Below are positions 46,777-54,911 of a stretch of DNA of 64,000 bases, piece by piece. Position numbers and translations under genes: made by a program. The notes below the pieces were generated by a model. The model made no database searches and was not told the origin of the DNA. It saw nothing but the letters and a program-made list of their open reading frames with translations. The stretch's first letter is position 1; every line of letters starts with the position of its first letter. Source of the DNA: Fusobacterium mortiferum ATCC 9817 (GTDB lineage Bacteria; Fusobacteriota; Fusobacteriia; Fusobacteriales; Fusobacteriaceae); assembly GCF_000158195.2 (NCBI RefSeq), contig NZ_GL987987.1, forward strand, positions 1-64,000. Direction: 5' to 3'.

Positions 46777-48822
46777 ATGTATTATGATAATTTAACAATA
46801 AAGCTATTAAAATCTATAGGTAAAAATATAGAAGAAGTTTCTAATGAGTTAAAAATTTCTGAAAGAACAATAAGATACAGAATAAAAGATTTAAATACAA
46901 ATTTTTCTCTTCAAGATAACTCATTGTATATAGAGAAGAAAATAATAAAATTTAAAGGAGATATTTCATCTTTACAAAAAATTTTAGAAAAAGAAGAATA
47001 CATATTTAATTCTGAAGAACGGATAGAATTAATATTATTGTTACTTCTCTTTAACTCTGAAGGTTATAAAGCGGATAAAATTTTGGATATTTTAGCTATT
47101 AGTAGAAGTACATTAAAAAGTGATTTAAAAGTAATTCGAAGTATTTTTAATTCTAAAAAAATAGAGTTAACTTCAAAAGCTAATAAAGGATTAATAGTAA
47201 GTGGAGAAGAATTAGAAATTCGTAAATTGTTATTGGATAAATTAAGAAGCTATTATGTTATTAAAAGGGAAAAATTAGAGATAGTAAGTAATTTTAATGC
47301 AATAAAAAAGGAAATAATAGAAAGTTTTATTTCAAAAGAATTAATAGAAAGAGTATCAATTTTTTTTGAAAAAATAAAAATAGAATTAAAGAAAAAAATT
47401 TCAGATGAAGCATTTCAGATAATTTATATATATATATTAATTACATTAAGAAGAATAGAAGTAGGTTTAAAATTAAGTAAATCTCAAAATTCTCAATTTA
47501 TAAAATCAACAGAAGATTATAGGATTATTAAAAAAAATATAATTATTTTGGAGAATGAGAATTTAAAAATAATAGAAGAAGAAATATTAAAAATAACTGA
47601 GTTTATTTTAGGAGCACATACTTATAATTTTAATTATTCTTTTTATGAAAATTGGATTTTAATAGAAAAATTTATAGATAACTTAATTTATAGAATGAGT
47701 AAAAAAATAGAAAAAAATTTAATAGAAGATAAAATTTTAAGAGAAGGCTTGATAAATCACATTGTTCCTACTATATATAGATTAAAAAATAATTTAGAAT
47801 TACAAGAATCAATCTCAAGTGAGATAAAAGAGGAATATCCACAATATTATTATTATATAAAAGAGTTTGTGAAAGAACTTGAGAATTATATAGGAAAAGA
47901 TTTTTCCGAAAATGAATTAGCTTTTTTAGTAGTTCATTTTATATTAGCTATAAAAAGGTTAGATGAAAAGATTCAGAATCATAAAAGAGCAGTAATAGTT
48001 TGTGGCTTAGGATACGGAACTTCAAATTTATTAAAGCAAGAGATAGAAGAGTTGTTTGATATAGAAATAAAAGATGTAATTCCATTGAATAATTTAAAAG
48101 ATATAGAGTTATTAGATATAGATTATATTATATCAACAATTGAAATAAAAGAAGAAAAAATCAAAATACCAATAATTAAAGTAAATACTTTTTTAAAGAA
48201 AGAAGATATTGTCAATTTATTAAATCATGGAATAAAAAATAAAAAAACTAATATAGAAGTAGATGAAATAATAAAAATAATAGAAGAATGTACTGATATA
48301 AAAGATAAAAAATTACTAAAAGAAAAATTAGTAAATTATACTTCGAAAAAAGAAAAGATAGAGAATCAAGTAGTATCTAAAAAATTATTAGAATTATTAC
48401 CTTTAAAAAATATAAAACTAAATTTAGAACTTAAATCTTGGAAAGAAGTAATAGAAAAATCAGGAGAACTATTGTTAAAAAATCAATATATAAATAAGAA
48501 ATATATTGAAGAAATGAAAAATAAAATAATTGAATTAGGAACTTATATGGTAATAGATAATAAAGTTTTATTACCACATGGTGAAATGAAAACAAATGTA
48601 TTAAAAACAGGAATATCATATATACAATTAAAGAATGAAGTAGAATTTCCAGGAGGACTTCCTATAAAGCACATTTTTGCTTTATGTACTTTAAATTCAG
48701 AAGAACATATAAAAGGATTATTAGAATTAAAAGAATTATTAGAGGAAAAAGACTTACGAATAAAATTAGAAAAATGTTTTAATGAGATGGAAGTAATAAG
48801 TTTATTAAAAAGTTTAACATAA
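46777..48822 (+). CDS. PRD-containing PTS-controlled transcriptional regulator (MtlR/BglG superfamily)
   Basis: A 681-aa regulator of the MtlR/ManR type: N-terminal HTH (residues 1-60, ISERTIRYRIKDLN), a second HTH (about 80-130), two PRDs (about 180-395, the second with LAFLVVHFILAIKRL), a galactitol-type IIB domain (about 405-490, Cys409 in VVCGLGYGTS) and a IIA-like domain (about 535-681, His601 in LPHGE). Such proteins activate PTS operons when the cognate EII is dephosphorylated by substrate. It is the first gene of island A and is followed by the operon it should control. RBS GAGAGGAG. Confidence 0.88.
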   Translation: MYYDNLTIKLLKSIGKNIEEVSNELKISERTIRYRIKDLNTNFSLQDNSLYIEKKIIKFKGDISSLQKILEKEEYIFNSEERIELILLLLLFNSEGYKADKILDILAISRSTLKSDLKVIRSIFNSKKIELTSKANKGLIVSGEELEIRKLLLDKLRSYYVIKREKLEIVSNFNAIKKEIIESFISKELIERVSIFFEKIKIELKKKISDEAFQIIYIYILITLRRIEVGLKLSKSQNSQFIKSTEDYRIIKKNIIILENENLKIIEEEILKITEFILGAHTYNFNYSFYENWILIEKFIDNLIYRMSKKIEKNLIEDKILREGLINHIVPTIYRLKNNLELQESISSEIKEEYPQYYYYIKEFVKELENYIGKDFSENELAFLVVHFILAIKRLDEKIQNHKRAVIVCGLGYGTSNLLKQEIEELFDIEIKDVIPLNNLKDIELLDIDYIISTIEIKEEKIKIPIIKVNTFLKKEDIVNLLNHGIKNKKTNIEVDEIIKIIEECTDIKDKKLLKEKLVNYTSKKEKIENQVVSKKLLELLPLKNIKLNLELKSWKEVIEKSGELLLKNQYINKKYIEEMKNKIIELGTYMVIDNKVLLPHGEMKTNVLKTGISYIQLKNEVEFPGGLPIKHIFALCTLNSEEHIKGLLELKELLEEKDLRIKLEKCFNEMEVISLLKSLT

Positions 48823-48839
48823 ATTAAGGAGGGTTTAAA

Positions 48840-49490
48840 ATGATATTACAAACTGAAAGAGAAAAGGTAGTGAAATACTTAAATTTACTTATTCAAAAAG
48901 GATTAACTAAAGGAACAGGAGGAAATATATCTATCTATAATAGAGAAAAAAATTTAGTAGCAATATCACCAAGTAGTATACCATATGATATCTTAACACC
49001 ATATGATATTATGGTAGTTGATTTAGAAGGGAAAGTAGTTGATGGGAATCCAGACTATAAACCATCATCAGAAACAGAAATGCATTTAAGTGCTTATAGA
49101 TCAAGAGAAGATTTTAGTGCATTTATTCATACCCATGCAATGTATTGTACAACAATTGCTTGTTTGAGAGAATCTTTAAAAGCAGTTGATTATATGTTAG
49201 CAATAACTGGAACAAATGAGGTAAAATGTGCTGAATATGCAACTTTTGGGACTCCAGAATTAGCCAAAAATGCAACAGAAGCTATTAGAGGAGCAAAAGC
49301 TTGTTTATTAGCTAATCATGGAGTAAATGTAGGAGCAGAAGATATAGAAAATGCTTTTGCTATAACAGAATATGCTGAATTTTGTGCAGAATTATATGTA
49401 AAAGCAAAAGCAATAGGAGAACCAGTAATTTTATCAAAAGAAGAAATTGATAAACATATAGAAAAATTTGGTTCATATTGTAAACTATAA
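48840..49490 (+). CDS. Class II aldolase, FucA-type (L-fuculose-1-phosphate aldolase-like)
   Basis: A 216-aa zinc aldolase of the FucA/AraD family. Phosphate loop GTGGNIS (residues 25-31), SSETE with the catalytic Glu78, Zn ligands His97 and His99 in HTHA and His160 in ANHG. Family enzymes split ketose-1-phosphates into dihydroxyacetone phosphate and an aldehyde such as lactaldehyde or glycolaldehyde. It is encoded with a PTS and a FucO-type dehydrogenase, so the substrate is probably a ketose-1-phosphate made directly by the PTS. Confidence 0.9.
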   Translation: MILQTEREKVVKYLNLLIQKGLTKGTGGNISIYNREKNLVAISPSSIPYDILTPYDIMVVDLEGKVVDGNPDYKPSSETEMHLSAYRSREDFSAFIHTHAMYCTTIACLRESLKAVDYMLAITGTNEVKCAEYATFGTPELAKNATEAIRGAKACLLANHGVNVGAEDIENAFAITEYAEFCAELYVKAKAIGEPVILSKEEIDKHIEKFGSYCKL

Positions 49491-49508
49491 AATTGAGAGT
49501 GAAGGATT

Positions 49509-49946
49509 ATGTTTGAGGAAAAATATATATTTAGAATAGACGAGAGAATAACAAGGGATGAGATACTAGAAAAAGTGGGAAAAGTTTTTTATGAAGATAA
49601 TATAGTAAAAGAAGAGTTTATTTCTGCAATAAAAAAAAGAGAAGAAGAGTTTCCTACAGGGTTAATATTAGAAGGTGGTACTAGAACAGCTATATCTCAT
49701 TCAGATGATGAGTATGTATTAAAAGATAAAATAGCAATAGTAATCAGTAAAGAACCAATTATTTTTAAAAGTATTGAAGACTTAAATAAAGAAATAGGAT
49801 GTAATGTTTTCTTTGTTATGGCGTTAACAAAAGAAAATAAAAATGATATTTTAGTTGTTTTAATGAATTTATTTGAAGAACACGAAGAGATTTTAGAAAA
49901 ATTTAAAAAAATGAGTAATCAAGAAATATTAGAGTTTTTATTATAA
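49509..49946 (+). CDS. PTS IIA component, galactitol/fructose type
   Basis: A 145-aa IIA phosphotransfer protein. The phosphorylated His is His64 in AISHSDDEYV, in the position of PHTD in other IIA proteins. It passes phosphate from HPr to the IIB protein encoded next. It lies 18 nt after the aldolase gene with the RBS GTGAAGGA. Confidence 0.85.
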   Translation: MFEEKYIFRIDERITRDEILEKVGKVFYEDNIVKEEFISAIKKREEEFPTGLILEGGTRTAISHSDDEYVLKDKIAIVISKEPIIFKSIEDLNKEIGCNVFFVMALTKENKNDILVVLMNLFEEHEEILEKFKKMSNQEILEFLL

Positions 49947-49960
49947 GTTTGGAGGGAAAA

Positions 49961-50353
49961 ATGGGGTTATTTAGCAAATTATTTAAAGGAAATAATGAAG
50001 AGAATAAAGAAATAAAAAATGAAGAAGTAGTTAAGGAAGAAATCATAAATACAGCTAAAGGAAGTAAATATAAGGCAATAATTGCTTGTGGAAGTGGAGT
50101 TGCAACTTCTACTATGGCAAGAAAAAAAATAGAAAAAGGTTTTGAAGAAAGAGGATTAAAAATAGAAATTATTCAATGTAAAATAGGAGAATTAGAGAAT
50201 TTATCAAAAGCACAAAAACCAGATTTCGTAATACATACAGTTGTATTACCTCAAGGTTTGAGTTTTGATTGTCCTGTTTTTTCAGGAGTTCCATTTTTAA
50301 CAGGAGTGGGTTTAACAAAAGCATTAGATGAAATAATAAATAGTTTGAAATAG
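49961..50353 (+). CDS. PTS IIB component, galactitol type
   Basis: A 130-aa protein with an unusual charged N-terminal extension (residues 1-35, Glu/Lys-rich) before the IIB domain. The phospho-Cys is Cys43 in IIACGSGVATS. The C-terminal part LPQGLSFDCPVFSGVPFLTG is like GatB. The ATG at 49961 is 4 nt after GGAGGG; a TTG at 49949 is upstream of that site and rejected. Confidence 0.88.
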   Translation: MGLFSKLFKGNNEENKEIKNEEVVKEEIINTAKGSKYKAIIACGSGVATSTMARKKIEKGFEERGLKIEIIQCKIGELENLSKAQKPDFVIHTVVLPQGLSFDCPVFSGVPFLTGVGLTKALDEIINSLK

Positions 50354-50367
50354 GAGAGGGATTGAGT

Positions 50368-51630
50368 ATGGGAATTATAAAAGCTTTATTGGATATGGGA
50401 GCAGTAGTTGTATTGCCCATTATAATATTTTTAGTAGGATTATTTTTTAGATTGAGAGTAAAGGATGCTTTTAAATCAGGACTAACAATAGGGATTGGAT
50501 TTGTTGGAGTAAATTTAGTTATTGGAATGTTAGTAGGAAATTTAGGAACAGCAACTCAAAAAATGTCAGAAAGATTTAATCTTAATTTAACAACTATGGA
50601 TGTTGGATGGCCAGTGGAATCTGCTATTTCTTTTGCAACTCCATTAGTAATATGGGTTTTTATTTTAGCTATTGTTATAAATATTATAATGTTAACAATG
50701 AACTGGACAAATGTAATGAACGTGGATTTATGGAACTTTTGGCATTTCATATTTACAGGAGCATTAGTTTATTATACTACAAATTCGATGGTTTTAGCTT
50801 TAATTGCAACTGCTATTTCAATTGTGATTATAATAAAATTAGCTGACTGGGCAGCTCCAATAATTAGTAAATACTTTGGAATGGAAGGAGTTACATTTGC
50901 TCATATGGAAACTGTTAACTGGTTACCAATAGGATATGGAATAAATAAGTTAATTGATATGATTCCAGGAATTAATAAGATTGATATTAGAATGAATTCA
51001 AATGAAAATAAAAATACTAATTCTTTAATGTCTGTATTTGGTGATCCTGCAATAATGGGATTGATTTTAGGAGCTATAATAGGAGCATTAGCAGGATATG
51101 GATGGAAAGAAATTTTAATGTTAGCAATGAATTTAGCTGCTGTAATGTTTTTAATGCCAAGAATGGTTAAAATTTTAATGGAAGGGTTAGTTCCAATTTC
51201 TGATGGAGCTCAAGAATTTATGAATGCTAAATTTCCTGGAAGAAAAGTTTATATAGGACTTGATGGAGCTATAGCAATAGGAGATCCAGGAATAATGTCA
51301 GTTGGGGTAATAATGGTTCCAATATCATTACTACTAGCTGTTATTTTACCAGGAAATACAATGCTTCCATTTGCTGACTTAGGAATAGTTCCAATTTTAT
51401 TAACTTGGGCTATTATACCAGCTAAAGGAAATTTATTTAGAGCATTAGTATCATCAATAATTGTAATGAGTTTAATTTTATTAATTGGATCAGCAATGGC
51501 ACCATTATTAACAACAATTGCAAAAGAAGTTGGATTTGCTATTCCAGAAGGAGTTGGAAGTGTTTCTTCACTTGATGGTGGTTCTCATGTGTTGTCATAT
51601 ATTTTATGGAAGGTATTTTCATTATTTTAA
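50368..51630 (+). CDS. PTS IIC component, galactitol type
   Basis: A 420-aa membrane permease with about 10-12 TM segments. FRLRVKDAFKSGLTIGIGF near the N-terminus, GWPVESAISFATPLVIW and DGGSHVLSYILWKVF at the C-terminus are typical of GatC. ATG 50368 is preferred; a TTG at 50362 is the alternative and is closer to the AGGAGAGGG RBS. GatC-type EIIs import hexitols, pentitols and some ketoses, so the substrate is not fixed by the family. Confidence 0.88.
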   Translation: MGIIKALLDMGAVVVLPIIIFLVGLFFRLRVKDAFKSGLTIGIGFVGVNLVIGMLVGNLGTATQKMSERFNLNLTTMDVGWPVESAISFATPLVIWVFILAIVINIIMLTMNWTNVMNVDLWNFWHFIFTGALVYYTTNSMVLALIATAISIVIIIKLADWAAPIISKYFGMEGVTFAHMETVNWLPIGYGINKLIDMIPGINKIDIRMNSNENKNTNSLMSVFGDPAIMGLILGAIIGALAGYGWKEILMLAMNLAAVMFLMPRMVKILMEGLVPISDGAQEFMNAKFPGRKVYIGLDGAIAIGDPGIMSVGVIMVPISLLLAVILPGNTMLPFADLGIVPILLTWAIIPAKGNLFRALVSSIIVMSLILLIGSAMAPLLTTIAKEVGFAIPEGVGSVSSLDGGSHVLSYILWKVFSLF

Positions 51631-51682
51631 TATCATAAAAAATATATAAAGTTAGAAGAAAATATTTGGAGGAAAAATTAAA

Positions 51683-52831
51683 ATGGCAAGATACATATTA
51701 AATGAAACTAGTTATTTTGGTGTAGGAAGTAGAGAGAATCTAGCTACTGAGGTAAAAGCTAGAGGTTACAAAAAAGCTTTATTAGTGAGTGATAAAATAC
51801 TAGAAAGCTGTGGAGTATTGGATAAAGTAAAAAAAGTTTTAGAAGATGCAAATATACCTTATGATGTATTTGTAGAAATTAAACAAAACCCAACTGTAAA
51901 AAACTGTAAAGATGGTTTAACAGCATTTAATGCAGCAGGAGCAGACTTCATAGTAGCAGTAGGTGGAGGATCAGTAATAGATACAGCTAAAGCTATAGCT
52001 ATAACTAAAAACAATCCAGAATTTGAAGATATAAAATCATTAGAAGGAGTAGCACTAACACATACTAAATGTGTACCTATAATTGCTTTGCCAACAACAT
52101 GTGGAACAGCAGCAGAGGTAACAATAAACTATGTAATAACATTAGAAGATGAAAATAGAAAAATAGTTTGTGTAGACCCTAAAGATATTCCATTAGTAGC
52201 AATAGTTGACGCAGAGTTAATGTTAACAATGCCAAATAAAACAATAGCAGCAACAGGAATGGATGCTTTAACACATGCAATAGAAGGATATATAACTAAG
52301 GGAGCTCATGTAATATCTGATATGTTTGAGATAAAAGCTATAGAACTAATAGCAAAACATCTAAGAGGAGCAGTAGCAGATAAAAACTTAGAAGATATGG
52401 ATGGAATGAGTATAGCTCAATATGTAGCTGGAATGGGATTCTCAAATGTAGGATTAGGAATAGTACACTCAATGGCACACCCATTAGGAGCAGTATATGA
52501 TATACCACATGGAATAGCAAATGCACTATTATTACCAACAGTAATGGAATTTAATATGTCAGCATGTATAGAAAAATATGGAGACATAGCAAGAGCTATG
52601 GGAGTAGATACTACAGGAATGAGCAAAGAAGTAGCAGCACAAGCAGCAGTAGATGCAGTAAGAAAATTAGCAATTGATGTAGGAATACCACAAACATTAA
52701 GAGAGATAGGAATACCAAAAGAAGGATTACCAAAACTATCAAAAGATGCTTTAGCAGATGTATGTACAGGTGGAAATCCAAAAGATGTAACTTTAGAAGA
52801 TATTGAAAAACTATATAATAAAGTATATTAA
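51683..52831 (+). CDS. Iron-containing alcohol dehydrogenase, lactaldehyde reductase-like
   Basis: A 382-aa group III dehydrogenase. NAD-binding GGGSVIDTAKAI; metal ligands in DALTHAIEGY, GIVHSMAHPLGA and IPHG. FucO-type enzymes reduce lactaldehyde to 1,2-propanediol or glycolaldehyde to ethylene glycol. It is the last gene of island A, followed 41 nt later by the R2 terminator hairpin. With the aldolase it would recycle NADH from the aldehyde product. RBS TTGGAGG. Confidence 0.9.
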   Translation: MARYILNETSYFGVGSRENLATEVKARGYKKALLVSDKILESCGVLDKVKKVLEDANIPYDVFVEIKQNPTVKNCKDGLTAFNAAGADFIVAVGGGSVIDTAKAIAITKNNPEFEDIKSLEGVALTHTKCVPIIALPTTCGTAAEVTINYVITLEDENRKIVCVDPKDIPLVAIVDAELMLTMPNKTIAATGMDALTHAIEGYITKGAHVISDMFEIKAIELIAKHLRGAVADKNLEDMDGMSIAQYVAGMGFSNVGLGIVHSMAHPLGAVYDIPHGIANALLLPTVMEFNMSACIEKYGDIARAMGVDTTGMSKEVAAQAAVDAVRKLAIDVGIPQTLREIGIPKEGLPKLSKDALADVCTGGNPKDVTLEDIEKLYNKVY

Positions 52832-52858
52832 AAATCATACTAAATACTAAGAGTTTTA

Positions 52859-53024
52859 CATGGAATTATATACCTCACAAACTCAATGTTTGTGGGGTTT
52901 TTTCTTTATCTGAGATTTTAAAAAATTGAGAAAAATGATATCCGTAGGTAACACACAGGTAACATACAGGTAACAAAGTAATTTTTCTCTAGCAAGCTAA
53001 AAATAATATTTAGTAGAGAATTTT
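52859..53024 (+). repeat. Direct repeat R2: second attachment-site-like copy, between islands A and B
   Basis: A 166-bp copy of R1; 52859-52927 are identical to 46130-46198. It carries the same terminator hairpin (52873-52897 plus T tail), which is the only terminator seen for island A. The diverged right part holds three 11-bp units. The region 53025-53182 is AT-rich with no gene visible. Confidence 0.88.
52944..52976 (+). repeat. Three tandem 11-bp arm-type repeats beside R2
   Basis: GTAGGTAACAC (52944-52954), ACAGGTAACAT (52955-52965), ACAGGTAACAA (52966-52976). The shared core AGGTAACA is the same as beside R1, although the flanking letters differ, so the core is conserved while neighbours drift. 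Confidence 0.75.
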
Positions 53025-53182
53025 AAGGAATCTTAAAATTTTGATAAACTTAGAAATAAATATGTCTTAAAATTCTTTAAAAATATGATTTAATTTCTGA
53101 AAAAAATATTCTTATTCTAATATATTATTCAGTATATATTATACAAATATAACGTTCTAAAACAGATAAAAATAAAAAAAAC

Positions 53183-53211
53183 TTGACAAAAATATAAAAA
53201 AATTGTATTCT
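53183..53211 (+). promoter_or_regulatory. Promoter of the yhf-type operon
   Basis: TTGACA (53183-53188), 17-bp spacer, TATTCT (53206-53211). It lies 51 bp before the yhfZ ATG and 15 bp before the operator-like palindrome. Confidence 0.8.
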
Positions 53212-53225
53212 ATTGTTGTGAAAAG

Positions 53226-53251
53226 ATTATTTTCAAATTTTTGAAAATAAT
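53226..53251 (+). promoter_or_regulatory. 12-bp perfect inverted repeat: operator candidate of yhfZ
   Basis: ATTATTTTCAAA - TT - TTTGAAAATAAT (53226-53237 / 53240-53251), just downstream of the -10 and touching the RBS TGGAGGTG. The size and place suit autoregulation by the GntR-like YhfZ. As RNA it could also form a hairpin next to the RBS. Confidence 0.65.
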
Positions 53252-53261
53252 GGAGGTGTTT

Positions 53262-54149
53262 ATGGAAAGTAATAAATATAAGAAAATAGAAGTAGGAACA
53301 ATTGAATTAGCTAAAGATATTCTTTCAAGAGAAATTGGAGAAAATATAGATACAATTATTAATTATTCAGAAAAATTTAATTTGTCATTAGGAACAATTC
53401 AAAAATCATTAACATTATTGAGTGAAAAAAATATAGTAAAATTAGTAAAAATGGGGAAATATGGAACTAGAATAGAGAAAATTGACTATAAAAAATTATT
53501 AAATATTTTAGGATATGAACATTTACTATGTGTGATGCCTATAACTTATTCATCAAGATATAAAAAAATAATGGATAGTATAAATGATAGTTTTAAAATT
53601 CCAATTTCATTATATTTTTCACATATGCGTGGTGGATATGTAAGACTTAAATTGATTGAACAAGGTGTTTTTCAATTTGGAGTTGTATCAAAATTGGCAG
53701 CACAAGAAGCTATTACATCAGGATTAAATTTAGAGATTATTGAAGAATTTGGTCCAAGAACATATGTTACTAAACATGTTATTTTAAAAAGAAAAGATGG
53801 ATTAGTAAGAAGAGTGGGGGTAGATTTAGAATCAAACGATCATACATTTTTAACTAATCTTAATTTTCAAAAAAATGAAAATATAGATTTCCAAGAAATA
53901 AAGTATTCAGAAGTAATAGAGAAATTAATAGATAAAACTATAGATGCAGCAATTTGGAATTACGATGATGTTTTAGATAAATTAATATTATTGGAAAAAA
54001 ATAACATTGTTATTGAAGATTTAAAAGATGAAAGTGGAATTAGTTTATTGGCAACAGAATCAGTTATAGTAATTCCTAAAAATAATAAAATCATGAAAAC
54101 ACTTTTTAATAAGTTTTTTGATAAAGAAAATTTTAAATTAATGGATTAG
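53262..54149 (+). CDS. yhfZ: YhfZ-like GntR-type transcriptional regulator
   Basis: A 295-aa protein with an N-terminal winged helix (residues about 5-75, with NLSLGTIQKSLTLLSEKNIV) and a C-terminal domain (about 85-290) that resembles a periplasmic-binding-protein fold, as in E. coli YhfZ. It should sense a small ligand. The ATG at 53262 follows GGAGGTG; earlier in-frame starts would lie in the operator. It is the first gene of island B, under its own palindrome. Confidence 0.8.
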   Translation: MESNKYKKIEVGTIELAKDILSREIGENIDTIINYSEKFNLSLGTIQKSLTLLSEKNIVKLVKMGKYGTRIEKIDYKKLLNILGYEHLLCVMPITYSSRYKKIMDSINDSFKIPISLYFSHMRGGYVRLKLIEQGVFQFGVVSKLAAQEAITSGLNLEIIEEFGPRTYVTKHVILKRKDGLVRRVGVDLESNDHTFLTNLNFQKNENIDFQEIKYSEVIEKLIDKTIDAAIWNYDDVLDKLILLEKNNIVIEDLKDESGISLLATESVIVIPKNNKIMKTLFNKFFDKENFKLMD

Positions 54150-54162
54150 GTGAGGAGGAGTA

Positions 54163-54525
54163 ATGGATTTACAAACAAGACTTGAAATTTTATGTTCAAC
54201 AGGAACAATTAGTAATGAAACAAGGGAAGTGATGTTAAATGTAATAAAAATGTTTCAAGAAAAACATCAAATTACATTAACAGAAGAAAATGGAGCTATG
54301 ATGACAACTCATTTATCAATGGCTATAACAAGAGTAAAAAATAATGAGCCAGTAAAAGTGATTAATGAAGAGGTTTATCAAGAAATATTAGAAAGTGAAT
54401 TCTTAGAAAAAGCCCAAGAAATATATAAAGATTTGGAAAGTGTTTTAGATGTAAAATTACCAGAAGATGAAAAAAAATATATGTTAGTAAATATATGTAC
54501 AATATTAGATATTATAAATAATTAG
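54163..54525 (+). CDS. yhfY: YhfY-like single-PRD protein
   Basis: A 120-aa helical protein with a single PTS regulation domain (LTEENGAMMTTHLSMAITRV, with the likely phospho-His at about residue 48). It is the size and type of E. coli YhfY. PRDs are usually phosphorylated by HPr or EII. Having no DNA-binding domain, it may act on YhfZ. It lies 13 nt after yhfZ with GAGGAGG as RBS. Confidence 0.8.
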   Translation: MDLQTRLEILCSTGTISNETREVMLNVIKMFQEKHQITLTEENGAMMTTHLSMAITRVKNNEPVKVINEEVYQEILESEFLEKAQEIYKDLESVLDVKLPEDEKKYMLVNICTILDIINN

Positions 54526-54538
54526 GAGGAGAATTTTT

Positions 54539-54898
54539 ATGAAAAAAATAGTTATTGGAGGACAAATCGATAAAGAAAAATTAGCAGAAGTAGTAAGAAA
54601 AATCGCAGGAGAAAAAGCAAGTGTAACAATAAAAAGCGATATAGAAGCAGCTATGGATGTTAAAACAGGAATGGCAGATATTTATTTAGGAGCTTGTAAC
54701 ACTGGTGGTGGAGGAGCTTTAGCAATGGCTATAGCATTATTAGGAGCAAATAATTGTGCTACAGTATCAATGCCAGGAAACATAAAATCTGATGTAGAAA
54801 TAGTAGCAGAGGTTAATGCAGGTAAAAAAGCATTTGGATTTACAGCACAACACATAGAACAAGTAGTTCCAGTAATTTTAAAGGAAATTTTAAAATAA
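54539..54898 (+). CDS. yhfU: YhfU-like DUF2620 protein
   Basis: A 119-aa soluble protein of the DUF2620 family: MKKIVIGGQIDKEKLAEVVR, DIYLGACNTGGGGALAMAIA and the C-terminal AQHIEQVVPVILKEIL. The glycine-rich stretch is conserved in the E. coli counterpart. It has no known activity. It always seems to stand next to yhfT, so it may be a soluble partner of that transporter. Confidence 0.8.
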   Translation: MKKIVIGGQIDKEKLAEVVRKIAGEKASVTIKSDIEAAMDVKTGMADIYLGACNTGGGGALAMAIALLGANNCATVSMPGNIKSDVEIVAEVNAGKKAFGFTAQHIEQVVPVILKEILK

Positions 54899-54911
54899 GG
54901 AGTGTGTTAGT

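Larger units (their letters stand above)
46130..52858 (+). mobile_element. Genomic island A: sugar PTS, aldolase and dehydrogenase cassette
   Basis: The interval between direct repeats R1 and R2 (6.7 kb). All genes are on the plus strand: regulator, fucA-type aldolase, PTS IIA, IIB and IIC, alcohol dehydrogenase. No integrase lies inside. The inserted unit ends at R2, whose copy of the rpsI terminator serves the island operon. The insertion is inferred from the repeats and target; the 46300-46776 stretch holds no gene, only hairpins. Confidence 0.7.

Noticed and set aside
46130-53024. R1 and R2 as insertion-sequence ends or a composite transposon
   Set aside because: They are direct repeats without transposase or terminal inverted repeats and are anchored at a gene end. 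That fits integrase sites better.
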